Assembly: GCA_964489265.1 (NCBI GenBank)
Contig: CAZAXX010000005.1
Location: 1-58,996 of the forward strand
DNA from: CAYRUP01 sp964489265
GTDB lineage: Bacteria > Pseudomonadota > Gammaproteobacteria > DSM-16500
DNA: 58,996 bases
Reading direction: 5' to 3'
Shown in pieces: positions 26,509-33,284 of this stretch. A program made the translations under genes and the position numbers. The first letter of the stretch is position 1; each line of letters opens with the position of its first letter. The notes under the pieces are model-generated. The model saw nothing but the letters and a program-made list of their open reading frames with translations, ran no database searches and was not told the origin of the DNA.

Positions 26509-26523
26509 ACTTTAAGGAAAAAA

Positions 26524-26571
26524 CTACTTCTTCTTTGTTTTTCTCGTGCTGGTTTTTTTCTTGGTAGCCAT
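26524..26571 (-). CDS. Tiny Lys-rich peptide (15 residues), own promoter and terminator
   Basis: Encodes MATKKKTSTRKTKKK then TAG. The ATG at 26571 follows AAGGAGAAAGCATC, a near-ideal ribosome site. A sigma70 promoter (26626-26653) lies about 48 nt upstream and a rho-independent terminator (26481-26508) just downstream, so this is a complete monocistronic unit of about 140 nt. Nine of 15 residues are Lys or Arg, like the tails of bacterial histone-like proteins. Function unknown; an RNA or DNA chaperone-like role is only a guess. The transcript could alternatively be a regulatory RNA with a coincidental frame, but the ribosome site argues for translation. Confidence 0.65.
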   Translation of the reverse strand: MATKKKTSTRKTKKK

Positions 26572-26605
26572 GATGCTTTCTCCTTCAGAAGGTTTAAAGG
26601 TAAGC

Positions 26606-26653
26606 CCGATTAATCGGACAATTTCATTATATACCTTTATTTTCGTTTGTGAA
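26606..26653 (-). promoter_or_regulatory. Sigma70 promoter and 5' hairpin of the 15-residue peptide gene
   Basis: -35 TTCACA (26653-26648, 5/6), 16-bp spacer, -10 TATAAT (26631-26626, 6/6). The predicted start near 26619 places GUCCGAUUAAUCGGGC at the very 5' end of the RNA, able to form a 6-bp stem with a UUAA loop (palindrome CCGATTAATCGG at 26606-26617). Confidence 0.65.
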
Positions 26654-26678
26654 TATATAACCTATTTTCACTACTCAA

Positions 26679-27224
26679 CTAAGGGTTTTCCCGTATCTTT
26701 TTTCTGCGTAAATTTTTTTTATAAAATACGCATTCAACACCGTAAATCATTGCATTTTTTGCATATTCCATCCCGGATTTTTGCATAACCCGTTGTGAGG
26801 CTAAATGTTCTTTAGGAGCAAAAGCGATGATGTTATCTGTTGGAACATGCTCTTCTGCCCAATCCAGTAATGCAGTCAGCGCTTCACTCGCCAAACCCTG
26901 TCCCCAGAATTTTTTTAGTAAAACATAGCCTACTTCTATCTCGCTTTTATCAAATAATTCTAATTGTTTAAAGCCACAACGTCCAACAAATTCACCGGTA
27001 GACAATTCTTCGATGATAAAAAGTCCGTAGCCTTTTTCTCTAAGATCATTCTGATATTCTTCAATTCGTTCTTTGATTTGCGCAGCACTCGCAACACCCA
27101 TCGGAAAAAAAGCGCGAACCTCAGGATCACTGTCTAACAAAATTAAGTTTTGCAGATCGCTTGCAAGACATGCTCGATAACCGAGTCGCTCAGACATCAA
27201 TAAATAATTATTTTTTTCCGTCAT
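26679..27224 (-). CDS. GNAT acetyltransferase, RimJ/RimL-like
   Basis: 181 residues. GNAT fold with the order SERLGYRACLASDL (strand 1), RCGFKQLELFDKSEIEVGYVLLKKFWGQGLASEALTALLDWA (motif A, acetyl-CoA pyrophosphate loop GQGLASEA), and HLASQRVMQKSGMEYAKN (motif B), as in acetyltransferases of the RimJ/RimL type. The start overlaps the stop of the upstream GNAT gene by 4 nt (ATGA). Third gene of the coupled rep-GNAT-GNAT unit. Substrate unknown. Confidence 0.85.
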   Translation of the reverse strand: MTEKNNYLLMSERLGYRACLASDLQNLILLDSDPEVRAFFPMGVASAAQIKERIEEYQNDLREKGYGLFIIEELSTGEFVGRCGFKQLELFDKSEIEVGYVLLKKFWGQGLASEALTALLDWAEEHVPTDNIIAFAPKEHLASQRVMQKSGMEYAKNAMIYGVECVFYKKNLRRKKIRENP

Positions 27225-27661
27225 GTACGTCGTCGTACCATAGTACGTTCTGGTGTGTCATAGGGTTTGAAACCAAATTGAGTATAAAGTGAATGCGCAT
27301 CTTTCGTCATCAGCAGCCAATTTGATACCATTTTAAATATGGGTGCTTCAAGTACAGATTCCACTAACCATTTGCCTAGCCCTTTTCCCTGGAATTCCGG
27401 CACAATAAACACATCACCTAAATATGCAAAGACTGCATAATCTGTAATGACACGTGCATAGCCAATTTGTTGTTCCTTGCCATTACTATTTAATTGATAC
27501 AGGCCAAAACAAGCTGCCTGTTCAATACCTTTGATGATTTGTTCGCGTGTACGCTGCGATGCCCAATAACTCGTTGCTAGGAAATTACAAATCACTTCCA
27601 AATCAAGCTTGTGTTTATCCGTAGAAATAACAAATTCATCTTTTTGAATAGTTAACATCAT
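27221..27661 (-). CDS. GNAT acetyltransferase
   Basis: 146 residues. Compact GNAT protein with YWASQRTREQIIKGIE near the start, GYARVITDYAVFAYLGDVFIVPEFQGKGLGKWLVESVLE (motif A with QGKGLG) and MTKDAHSLYTQFGFKPYDTPE (motif B), the pattern of small-molecule N-acetyltransferases. Two adjacent ATG codons are possible starts (27661 or 27658); GGGAGAAGC precedes them. The first overlaps the rep stop by 4 nt. Its coupling to a replication initiator is unusual. Substrate unknown. Confidence 0.85.
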   Translation of the reverse strand: MMLTIQKDEFVISTDKHKLDLEVICNFLATSYWASQRTREQIIKGIEQAACFGLYQLNSNGKEQQIGYARVITDYAVFAYLGDVFIVPEFQGKGLGKWLVESVLEAPIFKMVSNWLLMTKDAHSLYTQFGFKPYDTPERTMVRRRT

Positions 27662-29067
27662 GCTTCTCCCAACGTCAGCAATTCATGCTGAGGTTTTACT
27701 GCTTTGAATTCTTGCCAAGCTTGACGACTTTTTTCTGGCAAGTCTTCAACAAATTGTTCGATTGAAATAATGTGACTCATCAAGTCAGGTAACATTTTTA
27801 AGGAAAACTGACGCAAAAGCGCTTTTATTTGTGGCGATTGCATGACTGTATCTTGCGTGTATTTATGTCGCTGCAATTTTACTATCGTTCGAATTGAGTC
27901 AGCTGCATAGTCACGGAAATCTTGCATAAAATGCGCATACTCTAACCCATCCAGTTGCTGTATCGTTTGGTCGATGATTTGCTCACGATACGATAAATAG
28001 GCTTTCCGTATTTTCTTGACCAGGGTCTCGAGTTTCTTCAATTGACTTGCTTCAAGCAAGCTATCTCGCCGTTGTTCGTGACTATTTTTAGGTGGTTGAT
28101 AATTATTTTTTAAAGCACTCAAAAAATAAGCCGCCAGATTTTGAACTTTACCTTGTCGATAATTATTGGAAACTTCAATGATCGCCATTTTTTCTTGGAT
28201 AAAGCTAGCATCGTATTCTGCGATAATCTGTCGCGCCTGTTCTGGTTGTACTCCATAGTCTCGCGTCATTCTCATCAGTAAGCTGTCATTATCACTCGAT
28301 TCTTTTTCTTCCTCAGAGACAGTCTTATTTCCCAACCTAACCTTTTTCGCGCGCTCTTTCATGCTAAAACGCACCTTAACCACTTGTTTGCCCTCACGCC
28401 AAACTTCAGGCTCAACAAACAAGTCAGAGTAGGTATTTACCTCTTCTACTGATTTATCTAAGACACGGCGCTTAAAATCGCGAAATATCGTATAGATGCC
28501 AGGTGGGACACCCATCAGTTTGCGAAATGTCTCCATATCGAACCATTTAGTAAATCCAAGCCCTCGATAGCGAATGCAATTTTCATAAAGTGCAAGGCCA
28601 TAACTGGATTTGAAACGTGATTGAATAAACAAATTGATTTTGCCAAACATAGTTGGCGAATGAAGCAATTGTTTCATCCGTGGCGAGTAAGCAAAAAGGC
28701 AAACCGGACCTCTTAAACTAACGCTCGCTAAAATTGAGCTTGCCGTCCAATCCTCAGTGCCGGTAACATCGTTAACAACGTTCCATTCAATTACGGTCGA
28801 TAACAAGCCTTTCAGCGCATCTTTAATTGCCGCGTGATTGTTGCCATTGTAGGCAATCAATTTACATAATTCTTTGATCGTAATTTCGTGTTCTTCTTTT
28901 TGCAGAAGTTCTTTGTAGGCGTGGTAAAGAAGCGCATTGCTGATTTTGCGCTGTAATAAACTCAAGGTATTTGAGCAGTGTATCGTCGCAGCATGTTTTT
29001 TTATTTCATGCCCAGTCTGCTTTTTTTCCAATCCCATATCCGTCACAGTTAATCCCATATCCGTCAC
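27658..29067 (-). CDS. Plasmid-type replication initiator (Rep_3/RepB family)
   Basis: 469 residues with tandem winged-helix character of Rep_3 initiators in the first about 260 residues: SNTLSLLQRKISNALLYHAYKELLQ, an ITIKELCKLI helix pair, YSPRMKQLLHSPTMFGKINLFIQSRFKSSYGLALYENCIRY and FRDFKRRVLDKSVEEVNTYSDLFVEPE. A charged helical C-terminal half follows. The start is uncertain: the first possible codon is a GTG at 29067 inside iteron 2, with later ATG codons within iterons 2 and 1, so the first residues MTDMGLTVTDMGL are themselves iteron-encoded. That arrangement allows Rep binding to repress its own gene. Predicted to open a replication origin at the iterons 29032-29131. Confidence 0.85.
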   Translation of the reverse strand: MTDMGLTVTDMGLEKKQTGHEIKKHAATIHCSNTLSLLQRKISNALLYHAYKELLQKEEHEITIKELCKLIAYNGNNHAAIKDALKGLLSTVIEWNVVNDVTGTEDWTASSILASVSLRGPVCLFAYSPRMKQLLHSPTMFGKINLFIQSRFKSSYGLALYENCIRYRGLGFTKWFDMETFRKLMGVPPGIYTIFRDFKRRVLDKSVEEVNTYSDLFVEPEVWREGKQVVKVRFSMKERAKKVRLGNKTVSEEEKESSDNDSLLMRMTRDYGVQPEQARQIIAEYDASFIQEKMAIIEVSNNYRQGKVQNLAAYFLSALKNNYQPPKNSHEQRRDSLLEASQLKKLETLVKKIRKAYLSYREQIIDQTIQQLDGLEYAHFMQDFRDYAADSIRTIVKLQRHKYTQDTVMQSPQIKALLRQFSLKMLPDLMSHIISIEQFVEDLPEKSRQAWQEFKAVKPQHELLTLGEA

Positions 29068-29131
29068 GTTCCCATCCCATAAGCGTCACAAGTTATCCCA
29101 TAGACGTCACCAAAATTCCCATAAATGTCAC
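29032..29131. repeat. Five direct iterons, candidate replication origin / rep operator
   Basis: Five copies of TCCCATavvvGTCAC-like 15-mers: TCCCATATCCGTCAC at 29032 and 29053, TCCCATAAGCGTCAC at 29075, TCCCATAGACGTCAC at 29096, TCCCATAAATGTCAC at 29117. The spacing is 21-22 bp, two helical turns. They overlap the rep start and are followed by an AT-rich stretch (29131-29260). This is the classic arrangement of iteron plasmids. Confidence 0.88.
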
Positions 29132-29310
29132 ATTTTTCAAAGTATATTTGTTATTTTACAATTACTTAGGAGGTCCTAAACAAAAGATAAACCAAATATA
29201 AACAAAAAACACAACATGCTAGTGCTGTTTTTATTTAATTAACTTATTTATCATGGCACTAGTTGGATGATATAGTAAGACGCAAGGTAATACAACTTAA
29301 GGAGAAGTAC
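29132..29310. promoter_or_regulatory. AT-rich region between iterons and parA
   Basis: About 180 bp without a gene. It holds a TTAGGA-GG-TCCTAA inverted repeat (29166-29179) and a CTAGTGC...GCACTAG inverted repeat (29219-29225 / 29256-29262) around an AT-rich centre. This is a plausible duplex-unwinding element and/or parAB operator. The parA ribosome site AAGGAGAAG lies at its right end. Confidence 0.4.
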
Positions 29311-30180
29311 ATGAAGGTAATTGCCTTTTTAAATAATAAAGGTGGTGTGGGGAAGACCACTTGCAGCCGAACAATGGCTGAGTATTTAAGTAAAGTTAGA
29401 AAAGTCCCCACATTAGCAATTGATTTTGATCCGCAATGTAATTTCTCACATCAATATCTCAAAATGGAAATTGATCCTGCTGCGCCAGAAGGATTAATGC
29501 CACCTATTCATCCTGATTACAACAGCCATGATCCGGATGACGCTGATTGGGATGGTAGAAGTAGTATTGCAGAAATATTTTATGGACAAGGTGTTGTACC
29601 GTATCCAACGTATATCGAACATTTAGATATTGCACCAGGCCATGCAGAGAAATTACTTGCAGCAGAATCAGTCAGAAAGTCTGAAGTAGTAGAAAAGGTG
29701 CACAAGCAGCTTACTAATTTTCTCTTATCTCCTGATGTTAGAGCAACGTATGAATCTGTTGTAATTGATACTGCACCGTCAAAAGGTCCTTTGACAGTGA
29801 GTGTAATCAAAGCTGCGACACATATTGTGATTCCATCTGTGATGGAAGAACAGCCGGTACAAGGTATTTATGGGATGTTGCAATTGTGGATGCAGGAATC
29901 ATTGGCGCGCGAACGAAATCGTCCTCTGAAACTGATTGGCATTTTGCCGAATATGTTTAAACAAACACGCTTGCATAAAGATATTTTACGCAGCCTACAA
30001 GAGAACGCAGCCATTGGTAAATACATCATGCCAGTGAAATTAAGTCAGCGTATTGTGTTTGCGGAAATCGATTCTGAGGATGCAACTCCGCATTCCATTT
30101 TTGATTTTCAAGGATCACATGTTGCGAAGGATGAAGCATTGGAAGTGTGTGAATATATTGATGAGAGGATATTTGCATGA
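29311..30180 (+). CDS. parA: ParA-type partition ATPase
   Basis: 289 residues. Begins MKVIAFLNNKGGVGKTTCSRT with the deviant Walker A box (KGGVGKTT), then AIDFDPQCNFSHQYL (A' motif) and ESVVIDTAPSKGPLTVSVIKAA (Walker B region), and QPVQGIYGML. No N-terminal HTH extension, so it is the short (type Ib/Soj-like) form. The start at 29311 follows AAGGAGAAGTAC; an in-frame upstream ATG (29263) has no ribosome site. It overlaps parB by 4 nt. Segregates the replicon together with ParB. Confidence 0.9.
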   Translation: MKVIAFLNNKGGVGKTTCSRTMAEYLSKVRKVPTLAIDFDPQCNFSHQYLKMEIDPAAPEGLMPPIHPDYNSHDPDDADWDGRSSIAEIFYGQGVVPYPTYIEHLDIAPGHAEKLLAAESVRKSEVVEKVHKQLTNFLLSPDVRATYESVVIDTAPSKGPLTVSVIKAATHIVIPSVMEEQPVQGIYGMLQLWMQESLARERNRPLKLIGILPNMFKQTRLHKDILRSLQENAAIGKYIMPVKLSQRIVFAEIDSEDATPHSIFDFQGSHVAKDEALEVCEYIDERIFA

Positions 30181-31193
30181 CGAAAAGAAAACGTTTTGGT
30201 GTATCACAAGCTTTGACTCGTGGTTTAAGCGAAACTATTCATGTTGTGGAGAATAATGCAGGAATTTTTCGAAATGCAATTATACCGTTGTCGCGCATTG
30301 AACTCGATCCAGATAATCCAAGAAAACTCGCTATTACTCTGGATGATGTACAAAATGGGTTAGACAAAAATGATGCGGCGTATGAACGGAAATCATTGGA
30401 GTTAGAAAAACTGCGTGAACTCGCTAATACCATTGAGAGTAGTGGTGTAATCAATCCTATCGTGGTTTATAAGTTGGGAGAATTTTATCGCGTTGTGGCG
30501 GGCGAACGCCGTTGTTTGGCATCCATCTTGGCAGGACGTAATGAAATTGAAGGACGGGTTTTTAATGAAAAGCCGAAAGGTTTTGAATTAAAACTAATTC
30601 AATGGATTGAAAATACGGCGAGAGAAGATCTAACACTGGAAGAACGAATTGGTAATATACGCGATATTATTCATGAGTATCAGCTTCAACATAATACTCA
30701 GGTTTTATCCGCGACGTTATTAAAAACAGTGACGGGACTTTCACTATCGCAAGCGAGTTATTACATGGCTGTTTTGAATGCTCCGCATGATTTAAGACGG
30801 GCAATTGAAGATGGCAAAGTTGGCAGTTTAGACAAGGCAGCGATTATTGCGGGTATTGATTCAGATGTACTGCGGCATCGCGCATTACAAGCGTGTATTG
30901 ATGGCTGTAGCCTGAAAGAATTACGGCAGATTATTGCGAAAGAAAAACAAGCGCAAAAAAAGCAAACCGTCATACGTTCTGTGCCTAAACGAGGTCGTGT
31001 GGTGACTCGCGTCAATATGGGATTCACATTGAATACGACCGTCGTACAAACTATTGTGGAAGCGGTATTGATACAGCCTGACTTTAAAAAATATGCGGAT
31101 GTATTTTCTAGAGTGCATTGGGATCAGTACGATCAAGCTGCACGAGCTTTTCAGAAATTAATCGAAATATTAGAACATGAAACAGTGAGATAA
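30177..31193 (+). CDS. parB: ParB-family partition protein
   Basis: 338 residues. ParB/sulfiredoxin-like CTPase domain: IPLSRIELDPDNPRKLAI, ANTIESSGVINPIVVYKLGEFYRVVAGERRCLASILAGR (C motif GERR), then helix-turn-helix EDLTLEERIGNIRDIIHEY..LSATLLKTVTGLSLSQASYYMAVLNAP. The C-terminal region (about 270-338) probably dimerises. Starts with a 4-nt overlap with parA. A parS-like palindrome lies at 31844-31859, within 700 bp of its end. Confidence 0.88.
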   Translation: MTKRKRFGVSQALTRGLSETIHVVENNAGIFRNAIIPLSRIELDPDNPRKLAITLDDVQNGLDKNDAAYERKSLELEKLRELANTIESSGVINPIVVYKLGEFYRVVAGERRCLASILAGRNEIEGRVFNEKPKGFELKLIQWIENTAREDLTLEERIGNIRDIIHEYQLQHNTQVLSATLLKTVTGLSLSQASYYMAVLNAPHDLRRAIEDGKVGSLDKAAIIAGIDSDVLRHRALQACIDGCSLKELRQIIAKEKQAQKKQTVIRSVPKRGRVVTRVNMGFTLNTTVVQTIVEAVLIQPDFKKYADVFSRVHWDQYDQAARAFQKLIEILEHETVR

Positions 31194-31194
31194 A

Positions 31195-31560
31195 ATGGCG
31201 ATGAATAAAAAGATAATGACATCAATAAAACTACAAAAATTGCTGCATTTCAAAATGCAGCAACAAATCGTGGGTGACGGATATGGGATGCGTGGTAAAA
31301 GCAAATGGATTATTGAAGCAATTGAAAGCTTTTTGCAGCTACCCGATTACCCATCCTTAGTTGATATAGCAGATGAAATGGAACAGCTAACTGAAATTAT
31401 TAGTATTCGTCTTTCTGAAGAGCTGATGATGAAATTAGATCAGGCGATTATTAAAGTTCGTCGACAATATCCAGCCATGGAAGGTGTAAAAAGTAATCTT
31501 ATCCGCGCAAGCATTATGCAAAGATTAATTCGTATATCAACTTCGGTGCCCGAATATTGA
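31195..31560 (+). CDS. Tandem ribbon-helix-helix DNA-binding protein of the par operon
   Basis: 121 residues, starting 1 bp after parB. Two halves each look like a ribbon-helix-helix unit: MTSIKLQKLLHFKMQQQIV..GKSKWIIEAIESFL (about 8-48) and EIISIRLSEELMMKLDQAIIKVRR..VKSNLIRASIMQRLI (about 65-115), each a short beta strand followed by two helices. Probably a repressor or copy-number/partition regulator of the replicon. Its coding sequence contains one complete 15-bp iteron in reverse orientation (31274-31288), a possible binding site for Rep. Family assignment is by pattern only. Confidence 0.6.
   Translation: MAMNKKIMTSIKLQKLLHFKMQQQIVGDGYGMRGKSKWIIEAIESFLQLPDYPSLVDIADEMEQLTEIISIRLSEELMMKLDQAIIKVRRQYPAMEGVKSNLIRASIMQRLIRISTSVPEY
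31274..31288 (-). repeat. Iteron copy inside the RHH gene (reverse orientation)
   Basis: GTGACGGATATGGGA is the exact reverse complement of iterons 1 and 2 at 29032 and 29053 (15 of 15). Confidence 0.7.
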
Positions 31561-31760
31561 GTTAACCTATTGAAAATTAATGATATTAATTGATTTTAAA
31601 TAGTTCCAAACCCCAGCCCCTGTAGGGACGGGACCTCGAGGAGCGCACACTGTGCGCGTCTCGAAGGGTGTCCGGTGAATCCTGTCATCCTGAACGAAGT
31701 GAAGGATCTCCCAATAGATATGAGGAGATCCTTCGAGCAAAAAGCGCTCTCTGGATGACA
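31561..31760. repeat. REP mosaic after the par operon
   Basis: No gene. It holds the hairpin GCGCACA-C-TGTGCGC (31643-31657) flanked by TCGAG/CTCGA, then an imperfect inverted repeat ctgtcatcctgaacgaagtg... / ...ctggatgacac (about 31682-31760). The latter is related to the repeats at 33228-33270 and 51382-51449. Confidence 0.75.
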
Positions 31761-31763
31761 CAT

Positions 31764-31813
31764 GTGACGTTTATGGGATTCTTTCCCTAACAACAAGTGT
31801 GACATCTATGGGA
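31764..31813 (-). repeat. Two reverse-oriented iterons
   Basis: GTGACGTTTATGGGA (31764-31778) and GTGACATCTATGGGA (31799-31813) are reverse-orientation iterons of the same family as those at 29032-29131. They face the first cluster across the parAB genes. Confidence 0.8.
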
Positions 31814-31843
31814 TAAAAGATTAATAACCTCTCCCTGCCCAAA

Positions 31844-31859
31844 TGTTCCACATAGAACA
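31844..31859. promoter_or_regulatory. parS-like palindrome
   Basis: TGTTCCACATAGAACA matches the gammaproteobacterial parS TGTTCCACGTGGAACA at 14 of 16 positions. It lies 30 bp from the last iteron and beside parAB. Candidate ParB loading site. Confidence 0.45.
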
Positions 31860-31914
31860 ATGCCTATGTTACTGTAATCACTCATGGCAGACATTTAATA
31901 CTAGGAATTTTTCA

Positions 31915-33126
31915 ATGAAAGTGCCGTTTTTGTCTGGATTAACAGGCTTACTTCTTTTAACAATGTGTACATCACCTCATGCCGATACAGCAAAATTTAT
32001 TAGTATCGCTGATATACATTTTAATCCATTTGCTGATTGCAAACTTTCACCTAAACCATGCGAGATAGTGCGTAAACTCGAAAAGAGTGATTATCGTGCG
32101 TGGGATGCCATTTTCAGCAAGAATGGATCCACTGCATTTGCAAAGATAGGTGAAGATACCAATTATCCTTTATTTAAATCGACACTGGCAGAATTACATG
32201 CGGTTAACGAAGAAAATCATCCGCGCTTTATGCTGATCTTAGGAGATCAGCTTGCACATACATTTCATCTTCAATATGTTGCATATTCGCATCATGTATC
32301 AAAAGCGGGTTATCAAGCCTTTGTTAAAAAAACACTACAATTCATGACATATCAATTCCAACAAGCATTGCCCAACATCGATATTTATCCTCTGGTTGGC
32401 AACAATGATTCATATAGTGGAGATTATTATTCCGCACCAAATGGCGTGTTTTATCGCGACACTGCACAAACGTGGGCAGCGGGCATTCAGGATGCCGCAA
32501 ATAAAAATAACTTGCTACAAACCTTCCCGATAGGTGGTTATTATGCAATAACGCTGCCTGGCAAAAATCATCACCGCATCCTCATGCTAAACACTGTTCT
32601 TTTTTCAACGCAGGCTAAAGGACAGCATGTGGATGCTGCGGCAAAACAGGAACTTGCTTGGTTACACAAAGAACTTTTGACAGCACAACAAGAAAAACAG
32701 CGCGTTGTGCTCGCATTTCATATCCCTGTCGGTATTGATGTATATAAAACTTTAAAAAGTGGATTAACAAATATTACCGAATTTTGGAAGCCGCAATTTA
32801 GCGATGCATTCAAACAAGAATTAAAGACTTTTTCTTCCACTATCGTAGAAATATTGCCAGCACATATTCACATGGATGCATTTCAATTTATTATAGTGAA
32901 TCATGATGTCGGTCTTCCGGTGAATTTTACACCGGCGATTAGTCCAATTTATGGTAATAACCCTGGGTTTAAAGTGTTTAGTTATAATCCAGAAGATTTG
33001 AAATTCAGTAATTATGATACATATTATTTGCCCGTGATAAAAAGTAATCGATGGATCAAGAATATAGCTTCAACCAAATTGCAGGATTATAAATTGTTCA
33101 TTGTTGAAGGCAACCGTTCGCCCTGA
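31915..33126 (+). CDS. Exported calcineurin-like metallophosphatase, acid-sphingomyelinase-like
   Basis: 403 residues. The start at 31915 gives an N-terminal export signal (MKVPFLSGLTGLLLLTMCTS). Metallophosphatase motifs follow in order: FISIADIHFNPF (D-x-H), FMLILGDQLAHTF (GD), YPLVGNNDSY (GNND), VVLAFHIPVGID and LPAHIHMD (metal His). The order and spacing resemble acid sphingomyelinase/phosphodiesterase relatives. Predicted periplasmic or secreted phosphodiesterase; substrate unproved. The last codons and the stop lie inside a REP element (33113-33153), so the C-terminus (NRSP) comes from the repeat. Confidence 0.75.
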   Translation: MKVPFLSGLTGLLLLTMCTSPHADTAKFISIADIHFNPFADCKLSPKPCEIVRKLEKSDYRAWDAIFSKNGSTAFAKIGEDTNYPLFKSTLAELHAVNEENHPRFMLILGDQLAHTFHLQYVAYSHHVSKAGYQAFVKKTLQFMTYQFQQALPNIDIYPLVGNNDSYSGDYYSAPNGVFYRDTAQTWAAGIQDAANKNNLLQTFPIGGYYAITLPGKNHHRILMLNTVLFSTQAKGQHVDAAAKQELAWLHKELLTAQQEKQRVVLAFHIPVGIDVYKTLKSGLTNITEFWKPQFSDAFKQELKTFSSTIVEILPAHIHMDAFQFIIVNHDVGLPVNFTPAISPIYGNNPGFKVFSYNPEDLKFSNYDTYYLPVIKSNRWIKNIASTKLQDYKLFIVEGNRSP

Positions 33127-33270
33127 GACGGCGCGTGGCGCCGTCTCGAAGGGCATTACAGACTAGCGAAGAAACTTTAGCATCGACCCTTCGAGACGGC
33201 ACTGCGCGCCTCCTCAGGGCAAACGGTGGATAGATCCTTCGAACAACAAACGTTTTCAGGATGACAGCAA
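33113..33270. repeat. Inverted pair of 41-bp REP units plus half element
   Basis: Unit 1 at 33113-33153 and its inverted partner at 33187-33227 agree at most positions (ACCGTT.GCCCTGAG..GGCGCG..G.GCCGTCTCGAAGGG). Unit 1 holds a perfect hairpin GAGACGGCGC-gtg-GCGCCGTCTC (33125-33147) that spans the stop codon of the metallophosphatase gene. Position 33228-33270 holds half of the ctgtcatcctgaac family. Confidence 0.8.
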
Positions 33271-33284
33271 ATCACCATCAACTA

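Noticed and set aside
26546..26788. Plus-strand 80-codon frame between rlmI and the GNAT gene
   Set aside because: It runs antisense to the tiny gene's promoter and the GNAT 3' end, with no similarity or clean composition.
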